From: an uncultured Lachnospiraceae bacterium
Lineage (GTDB): Bacteria; Bacillota; Clostridia; Lachnospirales; Lachnospiraceae
DNA: 12,603 nt
Reading direction: 5' to 3'
Assembly: GCA_902796375.1 (NCBI GenBank)
Contig: CADBOW010000084.1
Coordinates: 1-12,603, forward strand
The position numbers and the translations under genes are program-made. The notes under the pieces are model-generated. The model worked only from the letters and a program-made list of their open reading frames with translations. It was not told where the DNA came from and ran no database searches. This document shows, piece after piece, positions 1-7,139 of this stretch. The first letter of the stretch is position 1; every line of letters begins with the position of its first letter.

Positions 1-189
1 ACCGGAGAGCCCTATCTGGACCGGGACGCGGAATTCGATTATAAGATCATAAAAGGCGATCTCTGCTACCGGCTTTTCGCGGAGCATGGCTTTGACTGGG
101 GCGGCGAATGGGTCGGCAAGAAGGATTACCAGCATTTTGACCTGCCGGATCAGAAGGTGGCGGAGTGGTATCCGGAGTATTTTCATTAA
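1..189 (+). CDS. C-terminal end of an M15-family peptidase (VanY/endolysin-like), partial
   Basis: Frame 1 is open from the window edge to a TAA at 187-189, giving the last 62 residues of a protein whose start lies outside. The stretch HGFDWGGEW (residues 29-37 of the fragment) followed by DYQHFD (42-47) is the typical C-terminal signature of M15 D-Ala-D-Ala carboxypeptidases and L-Ala-D-Glu endopeptidases of the Peptidase_M15_4 type. The His of QHF (residue 45) is expected to be the last zinc ligand. Such enzymes cut the stem peptides of peptidoglycan outside the membrane. The upstream ligands, any signal peptide and any wall-binding domain are not visible. No terminator hairpin follows, and the next promoter begins 11 nt after the stop. 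The alternative is a phage or prophage endolysin of the same fold. Confidence 0.8.
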   Translation, partial: TGEPYLDRDAEFDYKIIKGDLCYRLFAEHGFDWGGEWVGKKDYQHFDLPDQKVAEWYPEYFH

Positions 190-200
190 GGATGCAAAAC

Positions 201-229
201 TTGACAGTATGTTTGGCCCATTTTATACT
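201..229 (+). promoter_or_regulatory. Sigma-A-type promoter, TTGACA-17-TATACT
   Basis: A perfect -35 hexamer TTGACA (201-206) is separated by exactly 17 nt from TATACT (224-229), one mismatch from the consensus -10. Transcription would begin near 236. It lies just after the peptidase stop and drives the tyrosine-phosphatase gene, and possibly the whole run to 6442, since no obvious terminator or equally good promoter interrupts it. A start near 236 leaves almost no leader for an ATG at 251, which favours translation from 290. Confidence 0.75.
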
Positions 230-289
230 GATTGAGTAACCCATTGTGGTATGAAAGGGATCGTTGATTTCGGCGGTCAGGGTTCGTTT

Positions 290-1105
290 ATGAAAGAACA
301 AGGTATATTTTTGCCCGGGATCGGGAATGCAAGGGAGCTGGGAGGTTATCCCATCGGAGACAGGCGGATCCGCCATAATATCCTGCTTCGTACCTCCAGT
401 CTGGATCAGGCATCTCCGGAGGTAATCCGGCTGCTGCAGGAGCAGTACAGACTGCAGGCCGTTGTGGATTTCAGAATGAGCAATGAGCAGCAGAAAAAGC
501 CGGATCCGGGGGTTCCGGGTGCGGAGCTGGTACATCTGCCGGTGCTGGAAATGGAAGATCTGACGGGAGAGGCTGATCCGGAACAGCTGGCATTTTATCG
601 GGAGCATTCAGAGGACCGTATGGCACTGTTTCAGATGGTGTATGAAGGGGGCTGGATCAGTGATCAGTTCTATCTTCAGTTTCTGCTGGATCCCCGTGGG
701 AAGGAAGCATATCGGGGCTTCTTTGAAGTACTTATGAGGCGCGAGGAGGGAAGGGCAGTTCTGTGGCATTGTACCGACGGGAAAGACCGTGCGGGCTGTG
801 CCGCCATGCTGATCCTGTCCATGCTGGGAGCCGACCGGGAGCTGATCCTGCGGGATTATCTGCTGACCAACGAATACAATTCCGGGGTGCTGAATGCGAT
901 CCGTGAAAGGGTGTCAGCCGCCGGAATGCCGGAGGATAAGCTGGATCTCCTGCTCTTTATGTCCGGTGGGGTCCAGGCGAAATATATGGATCAGGCCATA
1001 GACGGGCTGATCGGGAACTACGGATCCGTAAAGGGCTATCTGGAACAGGAGCTGGGCGTGGACCGTGAAATGCAACGGCAGTTATGTGAAGGAATGCTGG
1101 AATAG
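290..1105 (+). CDS. Tyrosine/dual-specificity protein phosphatase (Y_phosphatase3 type)
   Basis: Counted from the upstream ATG at 251 the frame has 284 residues. The active-site loop HCTDGKDRAG (173-182) is the C-x5-R P-loop of cysteine phosphatases, with Cys174 as nucleophile and Arg180 as phosphate-binding residue. NARELGGY (26-33), an RTSSL segment near 47-51 and VDFR (72-75) complete the Y_phosphatase3 pattern. Known members (Listeria LipA, mycobacterial PtpB) dephosphorylate phosphotyrosine proteins and in some cases phosphoinositides. No signal peptide or membrane helix is visible, so it should act in the cytoplasm. I prefer the ATG at 290 (271 residues): it has an AGGG element about 7 nt upstream, while the ATG at 251 has no ribosome binding site and lies only about 15 nt after the predicted transcription start. 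It is the first gene of a run of phospho-signalling genes, so one of the downstream proteins may be its substrate, but this is inference. Confidence 0.85.
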   Translation: MKEQGIFLPGIGNARELGGYPIGDRRIRHNILLRTSSLDQASPEVIRLLQEQYRLQAVVDFRMSNEQQKKPDPGVPGAELVHLPVLEMEDLTGEADPEQLAFYREHSEDRMALFQMVYEGGWISDQFYLQFLLDPRGKEAYRGFFEVLMRREEGRAVLWHCTDGKDRAGCAAMLILSMLGADRELILRDYLLTNEYNSGVLNAIRERVSAAGMPEDKLDLLLFMSGGVQAKYMDQAIDGLIGNYGSVKGYLEQELGVDREMQRQLCEGMLE

Positions 1106-1162
1106 GATTCATTTTCCGAAACGGTAAAATCGGACAAAACCAAAAGGCGAGGTTAATGTATT

Positions 1163-2641
1163 ATGATGAACATGCTGGAAGAGGCCATAATCTATGCTAC
1201 CGTATTGTATCAGGGAAAGGTACGGAAGTTTAAGAGTGTACCCTATATCCTGCATCCGATGGAGGTGGCCCAGATCCTGGCGACCATGTCGGATGATCAG
1301 GAACTGATCGCAGCGGGAATGCTGCATGATGTGGTGGAGGATACGGATGGAACACTGGGTGAGATTGAAAAAAGATTCGGTCCCAGAGTTGCTGCGCTGG
1401 TGGCATCCGAGTCCGAAAATGATTATCCGGGGGAAGATCCCCGGGATACCTGGAAACGCAGAAAAGAGGACTCCCTGAAGATCCTTCGGAACAGTGATGA
1501 TATCGGGGTTCAGATGCTCTGGCTCGCGGATAAGCTGGCCAATATCAGGTCGCTGGCCCGGATCTATTCCGAGAACGGAGAGAAGCTTTGGACTATGCTG
1601 CATGAAAGCGATCCGGCCCAGCAATGCTGGTACTATCGCAGTGTGGCGGAAAGCGTGGAGCTTTCTCTTAACAGGACCGGCGCCTTTAAGGAGCTGATCA
1701 AGCATATCAATTCCATCTGGCCCGGGACATTTGACTCGGAGAAGACCAAATATAAGAAATACAGAGAAGTATCCATCGACGGCTGCAAGCTACTGGGCCG
1801 CGGAGCCAAGGGCGATGTATATCGATATGATGATGAGCTGGTGATCAAGGTATTTAACCGGAATAATACCTATCATGACGTGGAGCGGGAGATCGCCCTC
1901 AGCCGGAAGGCATTTATCCTGGGAATCCCCACGGAGATATCATTCGGTATCGTTTCCGTGGGCAAGCAGTATGGAGCCATGTTTGAGCTTCTGGATTCCG
2001 AAACCGTGTCCTCCTATATCGCGAAGGATCCGGGACGGGTTGGGGAATATGCGGTGATCATGGCAAATCTGGCCCGTCTGATCCATGGGGTTGAGGTTAT
2101 GAAGGAGGATGGGTTCCCGGATATGAATGACACCCTTCGGGCCCGGGTCAGCGACTGCTTCGCCGGTGAGAATCCGGAACTGGCAGAGCGCTGCAGAACA
2201 CTGGTAAATACGATCCCGTCCTGGAATCATCTGGTTCACGGAGATTTCCATACCGGGAATGTATTCCTGCACAACGGAGAACCTCTTCTGATCGATATGG
2301 ACCGGCTATCCACGGGACATCCCATAGCCGAGATCAGCGATCTTATGTATTTCTATGAGATTCTGGGGGAGGATGACCCCATGGTTGTGGAGGATTTTAT
2401 GGGATTCTCCTATAAAACGGCACAGAGCTTCTTCGATGCCTTTCTGAAGTGTTATCTGGAAACGGAGGAGGAAGACCGGATCAGGGATGTGAAGAAGAAA
2501 GCCTCTCTGCTCTGCTATATGCGGCTGATCCGCAAGTTCCGTAAGTCGAAGCAGCTGTCTGAAGAAGCCAGACAGAAGATCACTTATTATGAGAACAAGA
2601 TATCGAAGCTGGTGGATGAGCTGGACACCCTGACATTCTGA
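1163..2641 (+). CDS. Fusion of SpoT/MESH1-like HD hydrolase and APH-fold kinase
   Basis: A 492-residue cytoplasmic protein with two enzyme domains. Residues about 1-185 form an HD domain of the RelA/SpoT/MESH1 kind: His31 in LHP, HDVVED (55-60) and LADKLANIR (121-129, with Asp123 and Asn127) match the metal and substrate motifs of (p)ppGpp pyrophosphohydrolases. No synthetase domain is present. Residues about 205-430 form a kinase of the aminoglycoside phosphotransferase fold: Gly-rich loop LGRGAKGDVY (211-220), Lys229 in VIKVF, catalytic loop HGDFHTGN (359-366) and metal-binding IDMD (377-380). The run LIDMDRLSTGHP resembles the TIGR02172 group of APH-like proteins. The C-terminal 60 residues are charged and helical. 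All key catalytic residues appear intact in both halves. Start: ATG at 1163 or the adjacent ATG at 1166, with GAGG about 10 nt upstream. It sits 57 nt after the phosphatase gene and 60 nt before the PP2C gene. The kinase substrate is unknown: it could be a protein, a small molecule, or the enzyme itself. Confidence 0.82.
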   Translation: MMNMLEEAIIYATVLYQGKVRKFKSVPYILHPMEVAQILATMSDDQELIAAGMLHDVVEDTDGTLGEIEKRFGPRVAALVASESENDYPGEDPRDTWKRRKEDSLKILRNSDDIGVQMLWLADKLANIRSLARIYSENGEKLWTMLHESDPAQQCWYYRSVAESVELSLNRTGAFKELIKHINSIWPGTFDSEKTKYKKYREVSIDGCKLLGRGAKGDVYRYDDELVIKVFNRNNTYHDVEREIALSRKAFILGIPTEISFGIVSVGKQYGAMFELLDSETVSSYIAKDPGRVGEYAVIMANLARLIHGVEVMKEDGFPDMNDTLRARVSDCFAGENPELAERCRTLVNTIPSWNHLVHGDFHTGNVFLHNGEPLLIDMDRLSTGHPIAEISDLMYFYEILGEDDPMVVEDFMGFSYKTAQSFFDAFLKCYLETEEEDRIRDVKKKASLLCYMRLIRKFRKSKQLSEEARQKITYYENKISKLVDELDTLTF

Positions 2642-2701
2642 GGATCTACCGGGAAGTTCACAATGTGGCAGAAGATTATGAGATGATACAGGCTGGAAAA
2701 T

Positions 2702-4531
2702 ATGAATAAGTTGGAAGAACAGGAACAACTGAATAAGGAGAAGAAAAAGAAAAAGGGAAGCCTTCTGGTACAGATCGGAACGGTGTTTGCCATCATTTTT
2801 CTTGTGGCGAGCCTCGGGTTTATTTTTCTTCAGGTGATCGGTAATTCCATGACCTATTTTGAAGCAAAGCGGGAATATCTGACGCCGTATTTGAAGTCTA
2901 CACAGGCAGAGGAAGAAAAGTATATCACAAATATAGAATGGTTTGTAGAATACTGGCGGCAACATCCTCAGCAGATCCGGGCTGAGACTATGTCACCCTC
3001 GGTTCAGAATGACGAATACATCTCGTATGCCACCCTGACATATTCGGAAACGGTCACACCGGAGGAACTGGATGCAATGCCGGAGCAAAAGAAGAATATC
3101 GTGGCGGCGATCGCGTATCAGACCTTCTGCAGATATATCGGTCTGGGTCAGTGGCAGACGAGGACGGAACAGCTTTTTGTGATCGATGTGAATCCGGATA
3201 CCATCGGATTCATCTACGAGATCGGAAGGGACTGGACCGATTTTGAGGGTTATTTCTTAGGAGATTATATGTGGGAGGATCCGGATGAAATCCCTTCGAT
3301 CATCAAGGATTATTCAGCCGGCAAGAGCACGGAGATCCGATATGAAAGGCAGGACTACGGAAAGGAACAGGCATACTATTATATCGGTTATTATCCGGTT
3401 GTGAAAAACGGGAAGATCCTCTATGTGATCTGCGTTGTGCATGACTGGAGTGAATACCATTCCGCATTGATACAAACGCTGATCATATTGGGTGTGATCA
3501 GTGTTGCGATCCTGATCATTGCCGGCTTTGTTCTTCTGATGTTTGTCAATCGGATCGCTGTAAAACCGCTGAGGAGAGTTCAGTTTGCAGTACGTAAGTA
3601 CCGGAAGGATAAGGACAGCGAAGATGTGATCGAAAAAATGAATCGCATCAACGAGCGGAATGAACTGGGCGAGCTTTCCATGGATCTGTCCGACCTGGTG
3701 GTGGAGCTCAATCGGTATAATGCTGAGAATTCACAGCTGATCGGCGAAAGGAAGCGGGTGGAAGCGGAGCTTTCCCTTGCATCTGCAATCCAGAACGGTG
3801 TTCTGCCGAAGGTATTTCCGGAGGAGAAGGATTACCGGCTCTATGCATCCATGACCCCTGCCAAAGAGGTGGGCGGTGATTTCTATGATTTCTTCTCCGT
3901 TGATGATACCCATGTGGGTCTTGCGATCGGAGATGTCTCGGGGAAGGGCGTGCCTGCGTCCCTGTTTATGATGATCACCAAGCTGCTGATCAAACAGTAT
4001 GCGATGGCAGGAAATTCTCCGGCAGATGTGCTGAAGAGAACCAATGATCTGATCTGTGCGGAAAATGAAACTGAAATGTTCGTTACTGCCTGGTTTGGTA
4101 TTTTGGACCGTACCACAGGAAAGGTCATTGCATCCAGCGCAGGTCATGAGTATCCGATCCTGCGGGACAAAGAAGGGGATTTCAGGCTGCTGAAGGATAA
4201 GCACGGATTCGTTCTCGGCGGAATGGAAAACAGCAAATACAAAGAATATGAGATTCAGCTGGAACCGGGAGCAACCCTGTTTGTATACACGGATGGTGCC
4301 GCAGAGGCGACAAATGCGGAGAATGAACTCTTCGGAACCGATCGGATGCTGGAAGCGCTGAATCGGAAACCGGAGCTGCAGCCGGATTCGCTCTGCAGAG
4401 CCATGACAACAGCTATCCATGTCTTTGTGGGAGATGCACCGCAGTTTGATGATCTGACCATGCTGTGCGTTCGGTACAACGGATGGGAAGAAGAAGGACG
4501 TACGGAAGAAACTGAATCAGGACGAGGATGA
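2702..4531 (+). CDS. Membrane sensor with HAMP and SpoIIE/PP2C-type Ser/Thr phosphatase
   Basis: 609 residues. A lysine-rich cytoplasmic tail (1-19) precedes a membrane helix at about 21-45. An extracellular region (about 46-253) is probably a Cache-like ligand sensor. A second helix (about 256-281) leads into a HAMP linker (about 283-337) and a SpoIIE-type PP2C catalytic domain (about 350-592). Metal-binding and fold motifs are clear: GGDFYD (391-396), GDVSGKG (410-416), YTDG (529-532) and DDLT (583-586). Such RsbU/RsbP-like enzymes dephosphorylate phosphoserine or phosphothreonine on STAS-domain anti-sigma antagonists or similar partners when the sensor is engaged. No STAS protein or anti-sigma kinase is encoded in the window, so the target may be the small protein overlapping its end or the upstream kinase fusion. 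Translation from 2702 has only a weak GGAAA-type site. The stop overlaps the upstream alternative ATG of the next gene as ATGA. Confidence 0.9.
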   Translation: MNKLEEQEQLNKEKKKKKGSLLVQIGTVFAIIFLVASLGFIFLQVIGNSMTYFEAKREYLTPYLKSTQAEEEKYITNIEWFVEYWRQHPQQIRAETMSPSVQNDEYISYATLTYSETVTPEELDAMPEQKKNIVAAIAYQTFCRYIGLGQWQTRTEQLFVIDVNPDTIGFIYEIGRDWTDFEGYFLGDYMWEDPDEIPSIIKDYSAGKSTEIRYERQDYGKEQAYYYIGYYPVVKNGKILYVICVVHDWSEYHSALIQTLIILGVISVAILIIAGFVLLMFVNRIAVKPLRRVQFAVRKYRKDKDSEDVIEKMNRINERNELGELSMDLSDLVVELNRYNAENSQLIGERKRVEAELSLASAIQNGVLPKVFPEEKDYRLYASMTPAKEVGGDFYDFFSVDDTHVGLAIGDVSGKGVPASLFMMITKLLIKQYAMAGNSPADVLKRTNDLICAENETEMFVTAWFGILDRTTGKVIASSAGHEYPILRDKEGDFRLLKDKHGFVLGGMENSKYKEYEIQLEPGATLFVYTDGAAEATNAENELFGTDRMLEALNRKPELQPDSLCRAMTTAIHVFVGDAPQFDDLTMLCVRYNGWEEEGRTEETESGRG

Positions 4532-4587
4532 CATCGTGGCAGGATATTGGTAGGACAGATTCCGGATCAGTGAAGGAAGGCTACCAT

Positions 4588-4842
4588 ATGGAAGTGGTGG
4601 TAAAGGACGGAGAACCCCAGCTCGTCCAGGTGAAGGATGAGGCCACGGAAGCTTCCGAAGCGGATTATTATGATACTCAGGCGGAGAAATATAAGGGCCA
4701 TTCTTCCATCGCTGATGACGGATCCGGAAGTACATTGCTCCTGGCCATCAGCAAGAGTCAGAATGCAACGGAGTTTATTCATGTAAAGATCAACAAAGAC
4801 GGACAGATCGTCATTTCCACGGGTGAGGAACCGAAGGAGTAA
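4588..4842 (+). CDS. Small acidic protein of unknown function
   Basis: I do not recognise a family. From the ATG at 4588 the product has 84 residues, is rich in Glu, Asp and Lys, and has no membrane helix or signal peptide. An N-terminal beta-like stretch (MEVVVKDGEPQLVQVKDE), a Ser/Gly/Asp-rich segment around HSSIADDGSGS, and a C-terminal strand-like part ending STGEEPKE can be seen. The frame can also begin at 4528, whose ATG overlaps the phosphatase stop (ATGA), giving 104 residues. I prefer 4588 because GAAGGAAGG (4572-4580) lies 7 nt upstream. Tight coupling to the PP2C gene suggests a partner or substrate of the phosphatase or kinase; its serines make that possible but do not prove it. 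Confidence 0.65.
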   Translation: MEVVVKDGEPQLVQVKDEATEASEADYYDTQAEKYKGHSSIADDGSGSTLLLAISKSQNATEFIHVKINKDGQIVISTGEEPKE

Positions 4843-4885
4843 CAGGAGATCTGAGCGCCGTTGGATACAGAGGACGGATACAGAT

Positions 4886-6442
4886 ATGCACTTTGGGTTT
4901 TCCTACGTCGGACTGATCTATCTGGTTCTGCTTTTTGTGCCGAACATTCTGTGGACGAAGAATCAGCCGAAGGATTATAAGGAATATGTAAAAAAAGAGA
5001 ACAGGTTCCTGTTGTTTCTGGAACGAACGGGAGAGATCCTGGTTACCTGCGTGGCGGTCATTTTCTCGGATTTTAATCTGAGAAAATGGACAGCCTGGTG
5101 CTGGTGGCTCGTGATCTCTTTTCTGCTTATGGTTCTCTATGAGATCTACTGGGTTCGGTATTTTCGCAGTGAAAAGACCATGAAGGATTTCTACGGACCC
5201 CTGTTCTTCATCCGGGTCCCCGGAGCTTCTCTTCCGGTTATGGCCCTTTTCCTGCTGGGAATCTACGGAAGCAGCTTCCTGATGATCGTTTCCACGGTGC
5301 TTCTGGGAATTGGGCATATCGGGATCCATAAGGCATATGAGAGAGCGGTGTTCGGGAAAAGAGAGAAGCCGCATATCATGCTCCGGGTGGGAAAGGTCCT
5401 TCTTGTAACGGGTCTGATCCTTTTCTCCGGGATCCTTTCTGTGGGGATCGGGATCCGAAACGGGAATTATATCCGGCATTTTGCAAATCTGGCGGACGGG
5501 GTGGATGAGCAGAGCTATATCACACTGGGAGGCATGGAGCAGTACGTGCTGATGACCGGAAGAGATGTGAAAAATCCGGTGATCATTTATCTGCACGGAG
5601 GCCCGGCATCTCCGGATACCTTCTGCACCTACTCCTTTGCGGATGAGCTGACGGAGGACTATACCTTCGTCTGCTGGGATCAGCGGGGATGCGGAAGGAC
5701 ATATTACAGAAACAGCGGAACGGATCCTGAGAATAGTACAGTATCCTTTCAGCAGGCGCTGGAGGATCTGGATGAGCTTGTGGATTACGCGAGACAGCGG
5801 TTCGGACAGGAACAGGTGATCCTGATGGGGCATTCCTACGGGACGATCCTGGGCAGCAGTTATGTACAGGAACACCCGGAGAAGGTGTCGGCTTATATCG
5901 CTGTGGCTCAGGTGCTCTCCGCCGACAGGATGGAGAAGGAAAACTATGAGGCTGCCATGGCCGCTGCAAAGGAAGCCGGACAGAGCACGAATGCTCTTGA
6001 GGAGGCCTATAATGCCTTCCTTGCAAAGGGAAATCTGACGAACCGTATGGCACTCCGGAGGGAGATCGCGAAGTTTCGTCCGGCGGCCAGAATGGACAGC
6101 ACCTTCTGGTTCGCACTCACCTCTCCTTATTTCGGGATGGACGATCTGAACTGGTTCTTCCGGCAGGTGGGGGATTATGAAGAATTCAGCAGGCTGAATC
6201 AGGATCTTTTTGATGTGACCTTCAGCTTTGATGTAGATACGTTGAAGCAGGAATATGAAATGCCGGTCTATTTTATCTCCGGAGACGCGGACTGGGTATG
6301 CCCGGTGGATTCCATCCGGGCCTATAAGGACCGGATCACAGCGCCGAAGAAGGAGCTTGTTACTATAGCGGGCTGCGGCCATAATGTACAATATACGGAT
6401 CCGGAGGAATTTGCGGAGCAGGTGAAGCAGATTCTGAAGTAA
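4886..6442 (+). CDS. Polytopic membrane domain fused to S33-type alpha/beta hydrolase
   Basis: 518 residues from the ATG at 4886. The N-terminal half is hydrophobic, with helices at about 5-23, 50-63, 71-90, 114-147 (probably two) and 170-189. The C-terminal half (about 210-518) is an alpha/beta hydrolase of the proline-iminopeptidase group: oxyanion motif HGGP (237-240), DQRGCGRT (265-272), nucleophile elbow GHSYG (Ser317), acidic residue in SGDAD (about 467) and His499 in GCGH. It would release N-terminal residues from peptides or hydrolyse esters or amides at the membrane; the substrate is not known. A GTG at 4823 would lengthen the frame by 21 mostly basic residues and overlap the small gene upstream, but it has no ribosome binding site. 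The gene begins 43 nt after the small gene and probably closes the first operon. The two halves look like two usually separate proteins joined together; this is inference. Confidence 0.82.
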   Translation: MHFGFSYVGLIYLVLLFVPNILWTKNQPKDYKEYVKKENRFLLFLERTGEILVTCVAVIFSDFNLRKWTAWCWWLVISFLLMVLYEIYWVRYFRSEKTMKDFYGPLFFIRVPGASLPVMALFLLGIYGSSFLMIVSTVLLGIGHIGIHKAYERAVFGKREKPHIMLRVGKVLLVTGLILFSGILSVGIGIRNGNYIRHFANLADGVDEQSYITLGGMEQYVLMTGRDVKNPVIIYLHGGPASPDTFCTYSFADELTEDYTFVCWDQRGCGRTYYRNSGTDPENSTVSFQQALEDLDELVDYARQRFGQEQVILMGHSYGTILGSSYVQEHPEKVSAYIAVAQVLSADRMEKENYEAAMAAAKEAGQSTNALEEAYNAFLAKGNLTNRMALRREIAKFRPAARMDSTFWFALTSPYFGMDDLNWFFRQVGDYEEFSRLNQDLFDVTFSFDVDTLKQEYEMPVYFISGDADWVCPVDSIRAYKDRITAPKKELVTIAGCGHNVQYTDPEEFAEQVKQILK

Positions 6443-6459
6443 GAAGTGACTGCCAAAGG

Positions 6460-6492
6460 CACGACTTTCGCGCGAAGCACGGAAGGTTCGTG
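6460..6492. repeat. Nested inverted repeat between the hydrolase gene and luxS
   Basis: The 10-bp palindrome TTCGCGCGAA (6467-6476) lies inside outer arms CACGA (6460-6464) and TCGTG (6488-6492). No T-run follows, so a classical intrinsic terminator is not supported. It may be an operator or an RNA fold at the operon end. The TCGTG arms share their core with the direct repeats at 12004-12053. Confidence 0.4.
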
Positions 6493-6559
6493 ATCGAATG
6501 GAAGGGTACATGAATGGTCTGAATAGATGCAAAAAAAGAATGTTAATGAGACCGATGTA

Positions 6560-6568
6560 TGTTATAAT
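6560..6568 (+). promoter_or_regulatory. Extended -10 promoter of luxS (TGTTATAAT)
   Basis: TG-N-TATAAT is the extended -10 consensus. No good -35 hexamer is present 16-18 nt upstream, as is common for this promoter class. Transcription would start near 6575, giving luxS a leader of about 40 nt. Confidence 0.65.
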
Positions 6569-6575
6569 GTCAAAA

Positions 6576-6592
6576 CCCGAAGGAGTTTCGGG
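6576..6592 (+). other. Stem-loop at the predicted 5' end of the luxS mRNA
   Basis: CCCGAA (6576-6581) pairs perfectly with TTCGGG (6587-6592) across the loop GGAGT. It would begin at or next to the predicted transcription start, so it may protect the 5' end of the message. The Shine-Dalgarno-like GGAG in the loop is not the one used by luxS, which has AAAGGAGA at 6599-6606. The leader is too short for a known SAM or SAH riboswitch. Confidence 0.4.
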
Positions 6593-6614
6593 GGAAAGAA
6601 AGGAGATACACGAG

Positions 6615-7139
6615 ATGGATCTGATACCCAGCTTTACAGTCGATCATACCAGGATTGTACCCGGAATCTACATCAGCAGAGTGGATGAGGTGGGAGAGGA
6701 TAAGGTGACTACCTACGACGTACGGGTGACTGCACCCAACAGGGAGCCGGCCATTGATGTGGCTGCCATGCATTCACTGGAACATCTCATAGCTACATTT
6801 CTCCGGAATGATCCGGATTGGAAAAATGAGGTGATTTACTGGGGACCCATGGGTTGTCTGACCGGGTTCTATCTGATCCTGAAGGGGAACCGGCCTTCCG
6901 GAGAGATCTATGATCTGATCCTTCGGGCCTTTCGTTCGGTCAGAGATTCGGACATGGTTCCCGGCGCGACACCGGAGAACTGCGGAAATTATCTCATGCA
7001 CAATCTTGAAATGGCAAAATGGTATGCTGCCCGGTTTGAAGGCTATCTCACCGAAAATGCAGAAAATCCGGATATTCTTACCTATCCGAAGACCAACCGA
7101 CCGATCACGGAGGACGGAAGAGATTTCTATGATTCGTAA
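6615..7139 (+). CDS. luxS: S-ribosylhomocysteine lyase
   Basis: The 174-residue product cleaves S-ribosylhomocysteine into homocysteine and DPD, the precursor of the AI-2 signal, in the activated methyl cycle in the cytoplasm. The zinc site HSLEH (His53, His57) plus Cys123 in ENCG, and the catalytic residues Glu56 and Cys81 (in MGCLTGFY), are all present. The length fits the family (about 150-175). The start is set by AAAGGAGA (6599-6606), 8 nt before the ATG. The frame is open further upstream to 6498, but that extension has no family counterpart and would run through the promoter and leader hairpin. The stop lies inside the next gene, which starts at 7129, so the two are probably translationally coupled. 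The partner enzyme Pfs (MTA/SAH nucleosidase) is not in the window. Confidence 0.96.
   Translation: MDLIPSFTVDHTRIVPGIYISRVDEVGEDKVTTYDVRVTAPNREPAIDVAAMHSLEHLIATFLRNDPDWKNEVIYWGPMGCLTGFYLILKGNRPSGEIYDLILRAFRSVRDSDMVPGATPENCGNYLMHNLEMAKWYAARFEGYLTENAENPDILTYPKTNRPITEDGRDFYDS

Noticed and set aside
47..607. Minus-strand open frame opposite the peptidase end and the tyrosine phosphatase
   Set aside because: It spans two real plus-strand genes and a strong plus-strand promoter and has no family features.
2638..2708. Short protein-like frame between the HD-kinase and PP2C genes, ending inside the PP2C start
   Set aside because: It has about 23 residues after the kinase stop, with no ATG start or ribosome binding site; it may be chance or a remnant.
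4811..6532. Long open frame on the minus strand (573 codons) opposite the membrane hydrolase
   Set aside because: The plus strand has a complete hydrolase with catalytic motifs. The antisense frame is rich in His, Arg, Ile and Ser, shows no recognisable motif, and reflects codon bias of the real gene.
6498..6614. N-terminal extension of luxS
   Set aside because: LuxS proteins start near the MDLIPSF segment, and the extension crosses the promoter and leader hairpin.
6575..6614. SAM or SAH riboswitch ahead of luxS
   Set aside because: The predicted leader is only about 40 nt and shows one short stem, too little for any known SAM or SAH aptamer with an expression platform.
7006..7128. Upstream extension of the phosphoesterase gene into luxS
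   Set aside because: The extension lacks a ribosome binding site and family character, and would bury the signal peptide that begins at 7129.
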